From contig DXLP01000009.1 in assembly GCA_019414645.1 (NCBI GenBank), forward strand, positions 1 to 64,000: 64,000 nucleotides of DNA. The letters are read 5' to 3'. Position 1 is the first letter of the stretch. Each line of letters opens with the position of its first letter. Both the position numbers and the translations under genes were made by a program. This stretch comes from Collinsella sp. (GTDB lineage: Bacteria; Actinomycetota; Coriobacteriia; Coriobacteriales; Coriobacteriaceae). Below the pieces are notes generated by a model. It ran no database searches and had not been told where the DNA came from. It was given only the letters and a program-made list of their open reading frames with translations. Below, piece after piece: positions 36,670 through 44,785 of the stretch.

Positions 36670-37596
36670 CTATGCCGGCTGACGGTCGAGGCACGCGTCC
36701 CACATTTGGTCGCGCTCCTCTTGGCTAATGCCCTTGAGTGTCTTGTCGATGAGCTTAAGCAGTTTGTCCGAGCCCTTGCGGCAGCCGACGTTTGCCGTGA
36801 CCTCCTGCTTAAAGCCCTCGCCCTCGGCAAATTGAATGGGGACGATGCCCGGGTTTTGGGCCATATAGCCCTTCTCGTTCTCGGTGTTGTAGGTCACGGC
36901 GTCGCACGTGCCCTGCAGCAGATTCGAGAACACCGTGGGGACGGAGTCGACCGGGTTCTTGTGCACAACGCCCGGAATCTCGTCGATGACGGTGTCGAGC
37001 ATGGTGTCCTTTTGGCCGAGTACCGTGGCACCGCTAAAGACGCTGAGTTTGGTGGCGTTTTGGTAGGGGGAACCCTCTTTTACGAACAGGCCAAAGTAGC
37101 CAATAAAGTACGGGTCGGAGAAGCCGACCGACTCCTCGCGCTCGGGCGTGGCGCTCATGCCGGCGATGATGAGGTCGATCTGGCCGTTGTTGAGCGAATC
37201 GATAAGGCCCGAGAAGCTCTGCTTGACGGCAACGGGCTCGCCACCGAGGGCCTTGCAGACGATCTTGGCGATCTGCACGTCGTAGCCATCGGCATAGGCG
37301 CCCTGCACGTTGTCGATGGGGATAGTGTACTCACTGGCTTCGGAAACCTGCCAGTTGTACGGGGCGTAGGCCGCCTCCATGCCAATGCGGATCTTGTCCT
37401 TGCCGATCACGGAATCGGACAGGTCGTCGCGACCGCCGCCCGTCGTGGGCTGAACCACCTTGAGCGTGGACGGACGCTGACAGCCGGCGAGCGCGCCGGC
37501 GACGACGGAAGCGCTCGCAGCGAGAGCGCTACCCAAGAAGATGCGACGGCTGCACACCGGCTGTGGATGCGCGTCGCGCTGATGGGGAGAATGCAT
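36670..37596 (-). CDS. Amino-acid ABC transporter substrate-binding lipoprotein
   Basis: This 308-residue SBP_bac_3 protein has an N-terminal SRRIFLGSALAASASVVAGA segment ending in the lipobox LAGC, so it is lipid-anchored outside the membrane; the paired arginines may make it a Tat substrate. IRIGMEAAYAPYNW and GLIDSLNNGQIDLIIAGMS are family hallmarks. The start follows GGGAAGG. Ligand identity cannot be read; a polar or cystine-type amino acid is plausible. Confidence 0.92.
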   Translation of the reverse strand: MHSPHQRDAHPQPVCSRRIFLGSALAASASVVAGALAGCQRPSTLKVVQPTTGGGRDDLSDSVIGKDKIRIGMEAAYAPYNWQVSEASEYTIPIDNVQGAYADGYDVQIAKIVCKALGGEPVAVKQSFSGLIDSLNNGQIDLIIAGMSATPEREESVGFSDPYFIGYFGLFVKEGSPYQNATKLSVFSGATVLGQKDTMLDTVIDEIPGVVHKNPVDSVPTVFSNLLQGTCDAVTYNTENEKGYMAQNPGIVPIQFAEGEGFKQEVTANVGCRKGSDKLLKLIDKTLKGISQEERDQMWDACLDRQPA

Positions 37597-37729
37597 AATC
37601 TGCCTTCCCTGTTGAATCGTATGCTGACGACTTAACAGGATATACGCCAGCGACCAGCAGTGCAGCACAAGCTCGAAAAATTAATAGACACATGGTAGTC
37701 ATTGGGGACGTCGATGTTTTGGCAATGCC

Positions 37730-37859
37730 GGCGAGCGACGTCCAGAGCGAACAAGTGGCATGAAAAAGACAAGGCATGACCAGAAGGTCTATGCCTTGCC
37801 TTTTGAATGACAAATTATCGCTCTGGACGGCACGCAGCATCGACCGAGCGGCGGAACCT
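37730..37859. repeat. Nested-hairpin element, copy 2
   Basis: The outer stem GTCCAGAGCGA (37740-37750) pairs perfectly with 37818-37828. The inner stem ends in a GACC-AGAA-GGTC apex, the reverse complement of the apex in copies 1 and 3. The second hairpin has lost its left arm: only CGGCGGAACC remains, right before the stop codon of the epimerase gene at 37860. Confidence 0.7.
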
Positions 37860-38753
37860 CTAGAGCAAGGTGACGCTAAAGCTGCGTTTATCGGTAGCGC
37901 CGGGGGCCAAGGTGATGGTGTTGACCTTGTGCTCAAAGACGTCGTCCTCGGTGGACATGGTGGTGTGACCGGTCCAAGGCTCGAGCGCCACAAACGGGGC
38001 GTCGTTGGCGGCAGACCACACGCCGATGTACTTAAAGCCCTCAAAGTCGATCTTGACGCCGTGGCCCGACTTGCGGCCGCGCAGCGTGAGCGTGGAGCCC
38101 GGGGTATCGGTGAACATGATGGCGTCGTTATCGAAGCTGCGGTGCGTGATGGGCAGCACGTCCGAGTTATCGGGAGCCTTGTAGCTACCCTCGAACGTCA
38201 TGAGGCCATCGGGCGTGATGATGGGGGCCTCGTTGGTCCAAGCCTCGGTAAATGCCAGCTCGTAATCCTCGAACGCCTCGTCCTCGGCACCGGGAGCAGG
38301 TACGTTAAATGCGGGGTGGCCGCCCACCGAGAACGGCAGGTCCACGTCGCCGGTATTGGTGACGGCAAAGGTCTGGGTAAGTGTGGCGTCACCAGTCAGG
38401 GCATAGGTCATGTTGAGCTTAAAGTGGAACGGAAAGGCCTTGAGCGACTCGAGCGTGTCGGTGATCTCGTACGTTACCGAGGAGCCGTCCTCCGAAACCT
38501 CGACCAGCTTGTGCTCGACGATGCGCGCGAGGCCGTGGCGCGGCATCTCGCAGGTGCCAGCCGCAGACGTCGCCGTGTTGTTGCGCAGCGAGCCCACAAT
38601 GGGGAACAGGATGGGCGCATGCTTGCCCCAAAAGGCGGGGTCGCCCTGCCACAGATACTCGTTGCCGTTGAGGGCAAGGCTCGTGAGCTGGGCGCCCATG
38701 GAATCGATGGCCGCGGTGAGGCTGCCGAGCTTGATGGTAGTGACGGTAGACAT
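37860..38753 (-). CDS. Aldose 1-epimerase family protein
   Basis: This 297-residue GalM-superfamily beta-sandwich protein resembles the LacX/YeaD-like branch. The pattern includes LWQGDPAFWGKHAPILFPIVG, an RHG near 80, and the catalytic-region SVGGHPAFNVP. It would equilibrate sugar anomers, but this branch often has unknown or sugar-phosphate substrates. The start at 38753 follows GGAGGAAG. Its stop abuts nested-hairpin copy 2. Confidence 0.85.
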   Translation of the reverse strand: MSTVTTIKLGSLTAAIDSMGAQLTSLALNGNEYLWQGDPAFWGKHAPILFPIVGSLRNNTATSAAGTCEMPRHGLARIVEHKLVEVSEDGSSVTYEITDTLESLKAFPFHFKLNMTYALTGDATLTQTFAVTNTGDVDLPFSVGGHPAFNVPAPGAEDEAFEDYELAFTEAWTNEAPIITPDGLMTFEGSYKAPDNSDVLPITHRSFDNDAIMFTDTPGSTLTLRGRKSGHGVKIDFEGFKYIGVWSAANDAPFVALEPWTGHTTMSTEDDVFEHKVNTITLAPGATDKRSFSVTLL

Positions 38754-38832
38754 GCTACTTCCTCCAAAAGTAAACAATAGTGTCGAGGGCTATTGTCCCA
38801 CTCTTGGCGGCGGGGTTGAGCGACAGGCGCAG

Positions 38833-39702
38833 TTATTGAGCAATAGCGTAAAGGTCAAACCCGCCCTGCGGAGTGCTATCGACCGTATCGGGCGCCTGCG
38901 AGTTAAAGCTCACGGGAACCATGCGCTTTGAGGCGCGGAAGCGCGTGCCGTCGGTGGCGACGGGCGGTTCGTCGACGGTGAGCTCGTAGTCGCCGGGCTT
39001 GAGCTCGATGCCGTCACCAGCGGAATTGACGTATTGATACTCGTCAATCGTCTGCCCTTTGAGCGTACGCCCCACGATGTGGATGAGCATTTGGCTGTCG
39101 CCACGCGCGGTGTCCCACATCGCGCCGTCCTTGACCTCGACCGACACATGTACCGAGCGCGTGCGGCTGAGCGATTGCTCGACAGACATCTCGACCTTGG
39201 CGGCGTCTTGACGCTGCTGCTCGACATGGCTCCAAACGCTACCGATTGCCGAGCAGGCGATAACGCCGGCCATGAAGGCGATGAGGATGGGGCCGAGCGG
39301 AGAACGGCGGCCCGCGTCTTCCTCACGAGCCAGGTCGGGGCGATGTGTGGGCGCAGGCGCCTGGGCGCCTTGCGCGGGCACGTCGAGAATGCTGAAGGAT
39401 GCCGTGCTGTCGGGGTCGATGGTGTGACGCGGCTGCGGGATCTTTGCCGGCGAGATGGACATGTCCGCCGGCTCACCGAGTGTGGCCGTGGCATCGGCCT
39501 TAGCCTCATCGGCCTCGGCTTGGGCCCAAGCCTGCTCAAAGGTCAGGGGCTCGGCGGCATCGGAGGCGGCATCAGGCTCGACAGCGGCATCGTTGCCGGT
39601 CTCGTCCTCGTCGCTCGACACGTCACGCGACGCGGGCTCGTCCCACTCCTCGTCCGGAGCCTCGCCCTCGCTATACCACCATTCAAAGTTATCGATATCC
39701 AT
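38833..39702 (-). CDS. Uncharacterised single-pass membrane protein
   Basis: I do not recognise the family. The 289 residues divide into an acidic, Ala/Asp/Glu-rich cytoplasmic half (1-130), one membrane helix near 136-158 (PLGPILIAFMAGVIACSAIG), and an extracellular domain of about 130 residues with regular beta-strand character (VHVSVEVKDGAMWDTARGDS, then GDGIELKPGDYELTVDEPP). There are no cysteines in the outer domain. An AAGGGG sits 14 bases before the ATG. A wall- or surface-related role would be a guess. Confidence 0.7.
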   Translation of the reverse strand: MDIDNFEWWYSEGEAPDEEWDEPASRDVSSDEDETGNDAAVEPDAASDAAEPLTFEQAWAQAEADEAKADATATLGEPADMSISPAKIPQPRHTIDPDSTASFSILDVPAQGAQAPAPTHRPDLAREEDAGRRSPLGPILIAFMAGVIACSAIGSVWSHVEQQRQDAAKVEMSVEQSLSRTRSVHVSVEVKDGAMWDTARGDSQMLIHIVGRTLKGQTIDEYQYVNSAGDGIELKPGDYELTVDEPPVATDGTRFRASKRMVPVSFNSQAPDTVDSTPQGGFDLYAIAQ

Positions 39703-39779
39703 ACGGGGCGCCCCTTAGGCCTCGCAAATAAACACTTGTTAGCCTTATACCCGCAGATGGCGCTGGAGCTCGCACGGAA

Positions 39780-39808
39780 TGCGATAAAGGGACTGCTCCT
39801 TTGTCGCA
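39780..39808. repeat. GACAAAGGG-type palindromic repeat
   Basis: TGCGATAAAGG pairs with CCTTTGTCGCA around a short loop, with one G-T pair. It lies between the unknown membrane-protein gene and the MerR gene. Confidence 0.6.
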
Positions 39809-39878
39809 TCGAAGTTGCGGTGGAATAGTTCCTGTTTGCACGCCCACTCGAGCTATTTAGGGACTATTTCACCGCAAG

Positions 39879-40745
39879 TTATTTGAGGGCGACGGGGATT
39901 TGGATACAGCAGAAGTCCTCTTGGTGAGACTCGTCGTAGCTCGTGGTGTCCAGGTAGCAAAAATCGAAAGCATTGCCGATGGGCTGGAGCGCGTGCCTGT
40001 CCATGCAGGCCACGATGGCGCGGATACCCTCGGGCTCGTACGGCATGCCCCAGCGACTCATGCACAGGTACGTGCCCTCGGGCAGCACCTCGACGCCAAT
40101 CTCCGCCAGCTCGGCAGGATCGCTCGGCAGTATTTCCTCGGCACCACGCGGCAACACGGCAAAGGAACCGGCACCGGCGATGGGGTCGTCGGAATGCAGC
40201 GCCTCGCAACGCAGCATGGCGCCCCAACCGCGCATGGGGCGTGTGCCCGTGAGCGCACGCATGCGCAGAATCGCCCGCATGAGCGTGGGGTGCAGCATCG
40301 AGCGGCCACGCTCGATATCGCTCGGGAACTCCTCAAAGACCACGTAGCGGCGCTCGAATTGCTTGAGCTCCGGTTTGCCCTCGCGCTCGCGCCAATAGAC
40401 CGCCTCGTCGTAAAAACTCAGCCGCTCCTGCACGCTCGCGCGCTCGGCTTTGAGCCCGGCAATCTGCTCGTCGAGCGCCTGCACCCGCGAGCGCAGGTGA
40501 TCGGTCATCTCTCCAATGTCGAACGTCGAGGTCAGGCGATCGATCTCATCGAGTTCCAGTCCCAAGTCGCGCAGCATGCAGATCAGACGCATGAGCGGGA
40601 TCTGCGTGGGCGAATAGAAACGGTAGCCTTTTTCGTTAACCACGGCGGGTTTAAACAGACCGATCTTGTCGTAGTAGATGAGCGTTTGGCGCGAAACGTT
40701 AAACAAGCTCGCCATCTCGCTAATCGCATACATACCCGTCTGCAT
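39879..40745 (-). CDS. MerR-family regulator with an effector-binding C-terminal domain
   Basis: Residues 1-75 are a MerR winged helix (MYAISEMASLFNVSRQTLIY, then YDKIGLFKP). A dimerisation helix follows (HLRSRVQALDEQIAGLKAER), and the C-terminal 150 residues resemble a GyrI/BmrR-type small-molecule domain. This suits a drug- or metabolite-sensing activator. The start at 40745 has GGGAGGACCT directly before it. No obvious target is adjacent; ubiX follows upstream behind a terminator. Confidence 0.87.
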   Translation of the reverse strand: MQTGMYAISEMASLFNVSRQTLIYYDKIGLFKPAVVNEKGYRFYSPTQIPLMRLICMLRDLGLELDEIDRLTSTFDIGEMTDHLRSRVQALDEQIAGLKAERASVQERLSFYDEAVYWREREGKPELKQFERRYVVFEEFPSDIERGRSMLHPTLMRAILRMRALTGTRPMRGWGAMLRCEALHSDDPIAGAGSFAVLPRGAEEILPSDPAELAEIGVEVLPEGTYLCMSRWGMPYEPEGIRAIVACMDRHALQPIGNAFDFCYLDTTSYDESHQEDFCCIQIPVALK

Positions 40746-40773
40746 AGGTCCTCCCGACACACCCTTTGACACG

Positions 40774-40803
40774 AAAAGCCCGCCGCCCACAGGGGCAGCG
40801 GGC
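40774..40803 (-). terminator. Terminator of the ubiD-ubiX operon
   Basis: On the minus strand an 11-bp, slightly imperfect GC-rich stem (AGCCCGCTGCCC and partner) is followed by TTTTCG, about 35 bases after ubiX. Confidence 0.7.
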
Positions 40804-40836
40804 TCAAACACTACTCGTATCCTACCCTAAAGATGC

Positions 40837-41415
40837 CTATGACCAGCGCTTATAGTTGGCGCACGACACGCCGACGGCCTCGAGTGCCTTGGCGGCGATG
40901 TGATGCACCGCCTCATCGAGCGTGGCGGGGCCGTTGTAAAACGTGAGCATGGGCGGCATGAGCATGACACCCGGCACGCGCGCCAGGCGTGCCATGTTGT
41001 CGACATGGATCGCACTGAAGGGCGTCTCGCGCACCATAAGCACCAGGCGGCGCTGCTCTTTCATCTGCACATCGGCCGCACGCAGCAACAGGTTTTCGCT
41101 GTAGCCGCTCGCGATGCCGGCGAGCGTCTTCATGGAGCAGGGAGCCACGATCATGCCGTCGACCGGATAGGTGCCGCTTGCGATGGCAGCGCCAATGTTC
41201 TTGTTGTCGTAGACCACATCGGCATAGCACGCAAACTCGTCGAGCGTCATGCCGAGCTCCTGCTCGATGGTGATCTCTCCCCCGCGCGTGACGACAAGCG
41301 CCGACTCAGCGCCGGCCTGGCGCAGGCATTTGAGGCATTCAAGGCCCAGTGCCGCACCGCTGGCGCCAGACACGCCAACGACAATGCGACGGGGACGAAC
41401 AGAAGACTCAGGCAT
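40837..41415 (-). CDS. ubiX: UbiX-type flavin prenyltransferase
   Basis: UbiX joins dimethylallyl (mono)phosphate to reduced FMN, making the prenylated flavin cofactor needed by UbiD enzymes. The 192-residue flavoprotein shows the FMN-binding VVGVSGASGA near residue 12-21, PCSMKTLAGIASGYSENLL and the RETPFSAIHVDNM segment of the prenyl site. It lies 33 bases after ubiD, whose product it would serve. Confidence 0.93.
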   Translation of the reverse strand: MPESSVRPRRIVVGVSGASGAALGLECLKCLRQAGAESALVVTRGGEITIEQELGMTLDEFACYADVVYDNKNIGAAIASGTYPVDGMIVAPCSMKTLAGIASGYSENLLLRAADVQMKEQRRLVLMVRETPFSAIHVDNMARLARVPGVMLMPPMLTFYNGPATLDEAVHHIAAKALEAVGVSCANYKRWS

Positions 41416-41448
41416 GACAACTCCTTAACTACTTGGTAGGGCTACTTA

Positions 41449-42936
41449 CTAGAAGGCGAGCTCGGCGGCCCACTTGTCCTTGTCGATCTCCATGAACTGC
41501 GAGCGGATGAAGTTCTTCTTGAGGTTAAACGGAACCGTGCAGTCGAAGATGGCCTTGCAGGCGATACCGTGCTCGCGGATCGAAGGATCGAACGCGGGGT
41601 CGTTGGACGGATCGAGCACGTGGCAGTGGCAACCGGGGATGGTGATGAGGTCCACGTCGGCCTGGAAGCGCGTGGTCATGGCCCACATCACGTCGCTCAT
41701 ATCGAAGATGTCGACATCCTCGTCGACAAGGATGACGTGCTTGAGCTCGGAGAACGCCGAGAAGGCGAGCATGGCGGCGTTGCGCTGACGGCCCTCGTCA
41801 TTTTTGCTCGACTTCTTGAACTGCATGATGGCAACGAACTTGCCGCCACCGCAGGGAGCGGCGTGAACGTTGAGCAGGCGGCCCGGGATAGCGGTCTCGA
41901 CCATCTTGTAGATGGAGGCCTCGGTGGGGATACCGGCCATGGACACGTGCTCGTGCGAAGGGCCGATGCAGCTCTCCATAATGGGGTTGACGCGCGTGGT
42001 GACGGCGGTGATCTTGATCACCGGGCAGACCTTGGCGCCACCGGTGTAGCCGGGGAACTCGGGCATGGCGTAGCCGTGGCCGTTGACATCCTCGTTGATG
42101 GTCTCGTCGTGCATGAGGTAGCCCTCGAGCACGTACTCGGCATTGGCAATGCACTTCTGCGGAACGGTGACGCAGTCGGCAAGCTCGACGGCGCGGCCGC
42201 GCAGGGCGCCGGCGATCTGCAGCTCGTTGAAGCCGAGCGGCGTGGTGGGAGCCTCGAAGCCGCAGCACATGTACACGGCGGGGTCCAGGCCGATGGAGAT
42301 GGAGATGGGCATATCCTCGCCGCGCTGGCAGTACTCGTCAAAGAACGCACCCAGGTGACGGCTGCCCGGGGTGATCCACATGGCGAGCTTGTCCTTGTCG
42401 ACGCAGGAGAAGCGGTGGATGGTTACGTCGGACTGGGTGCCATCGGGGCTCGTGCCATAGGCGAGGCCCATGGTGATGTAGGGGCCGCCGTCAACGGGCG
42501 TGTTGGTGGGAGCGGGAACGATCTTGCGCAGGTCAAAGCCCTCGTCGGTCGCCTTGTACACGACCTCCTGGCAGTCGACGTGCTTGCCCTCGGCGATCTG
42601 CTCGGGGGCGATCAGGTTCTCGAAGCGCTTGCCGATCTCGAGGCCCAGGTGCTCCTCGTCCAGGTCGAGCAGGGCGGCAACGCGCTTGCGGCTGGCAAGC
42701 ATACCGATGCAGACCTTGGCGTCGTCAAAGCCCTTGACGTTGTTGAAGACCATCGCCGGACCCTCTTTGGTCGGGCGCATGACGGTGCCGCCAGCACCGA
42801 CGTGACGGTAGACGCCCGAGACCTCGGCATCGGGATCGACCTGGGTGTCGGTCTCGAGCAGCTGGCCCGGCATCTCACGCAAAAAGTCGAGCGCGGAACG
42901 CAGGTCGTGGATCTGGGAAGCATCGGTAGTGGACAT
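41449..42936 (-). CDS. ubiD: UbiD-family prenylated-flavin decarboxylase
   Basis: This 495-residue member of the UbiD family catalyses reversible decarboxylation of an aromatic or alpha,beta-unsaturated acid with prenylated FMN. TIHRFSCVDKDKLAMWI and SRHLG lie in the cofactor domain, and MESCIGPSHEHVSMAGIPTE carries family acidic residues. The start at 42936 follows AAAGGAG; the longer upstream frame adds 32 low-value residues. The substrate is unknown. Its operon partners are ubiX and an anion transporter that could import the acid. Confidence 0.92.
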   Translation of the reverse strand: MSTTDASQIHDLRSALDFLREMPGQLLETDTQVDPDAEVSGVYRHVGAGGTVMRPTKEGPAMVFNNVKGFDDAKVCIGMLASRKRVAALLDLDEEHLGLEIGKRFENLIAPEQIAEGKHVDCQEVVYKATDEGFDLRKIVPAPTNTPVDGGPYITMGLAYGTSPDGTQSDVTIHRFSCVDKDKLAMWITPGSRHLGAFFDEYCQRGEDMPISISIGLDPAVYMCCGFEAPTTPLGFNELQIAGALRGRAVELADCVTVPQKCIANAEYVLEGYLMHDETINEDVNGHGYAMPEFPGYTGGAKVCPVIKITAVTTRVNPIMESCIGPSHEHVSMAGIPTEASIYKMVETAIPGRLLNVHAAPCGGGKFVAIMQFKKSSKNDEGRQRNAAMLAFSAFSELKHVILVDEDVDIFDMSDVMWAMTTRFQADVDLITIPGCHCHVLDPSNDPAFDPSIREHGIACKAIFDCTVPFNLKKNFIRSQFMEIDKDKWAAELAF

Positions 42937-43078
42937 GGCGTACTCCTTTCGGGAGAGTGTCCGGCGACGGGGTGCCGCCGGACGGGGTAACGTAATGGGG
43001 CCGCGGCGCTCACAAATGGAGCGCTCGACCACTCGAAGTTCAAGCGCTTGGCTGCTTACAGCCGGGGCGCTCGACCGC

Positions 43079-44536
43079 TTACATCAGGCCAAAGAGGTGG
43101 AACCAGGCGGCCTCGACCAGCACGACGACAAAGACGACCGCGGTGAGGGGGATGCCCATGCGCATAGCCTCTTTGGAGGTGTAGCCGCCGGCGTCCTTGC
43201 CTTCGCCGATAAGGATCGGCAGGTTATGGAACGGCAGGATGTAGTGGATGTTGATGGACGTGAAGACGATGAGCGCCACGGCGAGTGGGCTCACGCTGGA
43301 GCCGGCGGCAAAGCTGATAAATGCCGGCACGCACACGCCGAGCACGGCCATGACCGAGCCCATGAACATGTGGATGATCATGGAAAGCGCGGCGACGAGC
43401 AGGGCGAACAGGAAGATGTTCTCAGGCACGGAGCTGGGGAGCACGACGTCGGCGATCCAGGCGTTCATGCCGGTGGCACCGCCCACGGAGCCCACGGCCA
43501 TGGCGGCCGTCAGGAACATGAGGGACTTGATGTCGACAGCGTTCCAGCTGGCGGGAGTGAGAACTTCGCCGATGATGGGCATGGCGAGAGCAACGCCAAT
43601 GGCCAGGGTGACCCAGCCGATATAGTCGCCCGAGACGGTGAGCCACAGCGCGATGGCGATGACAAGCCACACGATGGTGCGGATCTCCTTGACGGAGAGC
43701 TTGCCGAGCGCGGCCTGCTTGGCCACGATCTGCTCGCGATCGTAGACGAGCTCCTTGCTGGGCTTAAAGAGGAAAAGGCCCAGGAACAGGGTGCACAGCA
43801 GCGCAACCAGCATAGGCACGCTCATGTACAGGAACCAGTCGACGAAGGACGGGCTCATGCCGCCGGCCTCGGCACTGTACTGCGCAACGAGCGGGTTAAG
43901 CGTGGAGTCGCCCGTCAGGAAGAACATGGAACCCGGGGCGGCAGCGGCAAACACGAGGAAGCCGAGCTTGCCCTTGTCGTCGTCACCGTAGCCGGCGGAC
44001 TCGGCGATGACCGAGACGACGGCGAGGATGAGGAAGGCGCGGGGGAACGGATGCGGGATCAGCAGCGACAGCACAAAGGTGAGCGCGAAGATCGAGATGA
44101 TGAGCGACTTGGCGTCGCGCACGAACTTGAGCATGAACGCGTAGGCGATGCGCTCGCCCAGGCCCGACTCCTTGACCGCGCTGGCGATGAGGTAGGCGCC
44201 GATGACGAGCCACATGGTGGCCTTGGTCCACGAGCTAAACGTGGAGGCGACCGTCGCCGAGATGCTCGCGGCGCCCGTGTCGTCCACGCACACCTTGAAC
44301 AGGACGAGCAGTGCGCAGTAGAGCAGGCCCACAAAGCCCGGCTGTGCCACGCCGCATGCCCAGAACACCACCGTGGCGAGCGTCAGTGCCAGACAGGTCT
44401 GACCGCCGACCGTGAGCTCGACCGTCGAGCTCAGCTCCGCCAAAGGAAGAAACTTCACCAGCAAAAAGACAACGATACCCAGCACAAAGCCAATTTCGCG
44501 CTTGGTGATCTTAAACGCCTTCTTTTCCGCTTCCAT
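43079..44536 (-). CDS. DASS-family (SLC13-type) anion transporter
   Basis: This 485-residue protein with 11-12 membrane segments resembles sodium-coupled or exchange carriers for di- and tricarboxylates. SNT-like signature regions are visible as PGSMFFLTGDSTLNPL and TSINIHYILPFHNLP. It lies upstream of ubiD and ubiX on the same strand, so its most likely job is uptake of the acid to be decarboxylated, or exchange of substrate for product. The exact anion cannot be told. Confidence 0.88.
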   Translation of the reverse strand: MEAEKKAFKITKREIGFVLGIVVFLLVKFLPLAELSSTVELTVGGQTCLALTLATVVFWACGVAQPGFVGLLYCALLVLFKVCVDDTGAASISATVASTFSSWTKATMWLVIGAYLIASAVKESGLGERIAYAFMLKFVRDAKSLIISIFALTFVLSLLIPHPFPRAFLILAVVSVIAESAGYGDDDKGKLGFLVFAAAAPGSMFFLTGDSTLNPLVAQYSAEAGGMSPSFVDWFLYMSVPMLVALLCTLFLGLFLFKPSKELVYDREQIVAKQAALGKLSVKEIRTIVWLVIAIALWLTVSGDYIGWVTLAIGVALAMPIIGEVLTPASWNAVDIKSLMFLTAAMAVGSVGGATGMNAWIADVVLPSSVPENIFLFALLVAALSMIIHMFMGSVMAVLGVCVPAFISFAAGSSVSPLAVALIVFTSINIHYILPFHNLPILIGEGKDAGGYTSKEAMRMGIPLTAVVFVVVLVEAAWFHLFGLM

Positions 44537-44687
44537 CTCCCCACCTTTCTTGTTGGGGGCGCTCCGAATTCGCAGCCATGTTGCCGCTTAAAAAGGGGCG
44601 CCCGTTATCGGACACCCCTTACGTTGCGCTGTGTTGCGGCAATACAGTCAAGCGGATTTTTTGGATGAGAAGCGATTCCCTAGACAA

Positions 44688-44752
44688 AAACCGTCACAAC
44701 ATTCGACGCTTTTCCTCGTTTTCGAGATTTTCGCCGAATGTTGTGACGGTTT
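44688..44752. repeat. Long inverted repeat A
   Basis: An 18-bp perfect stem (AAACCGTCACAACATTCG with 44735-44752) encloses a 29-base centre that itself contains CTCGTTTTCGAG. It is followed at 44757-44785 by a degenerate GACAAAGGG-type palindrome. Confidence 0.7.
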
Positions 44753-44756
44753 GGAT

Positions 44757-44785
44757 GTGGCAAAGGGACTGTCTTTTTTACATAG
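44757..44785. repeat. Degenerate GACAAAGGG-type palindrome
   Basis: ATGTGGCAAAG is partly complementary to CTTTTTTACAT. It sits immediately before the stop of the LpdD-isomerase gene. Confidence 0.5.
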
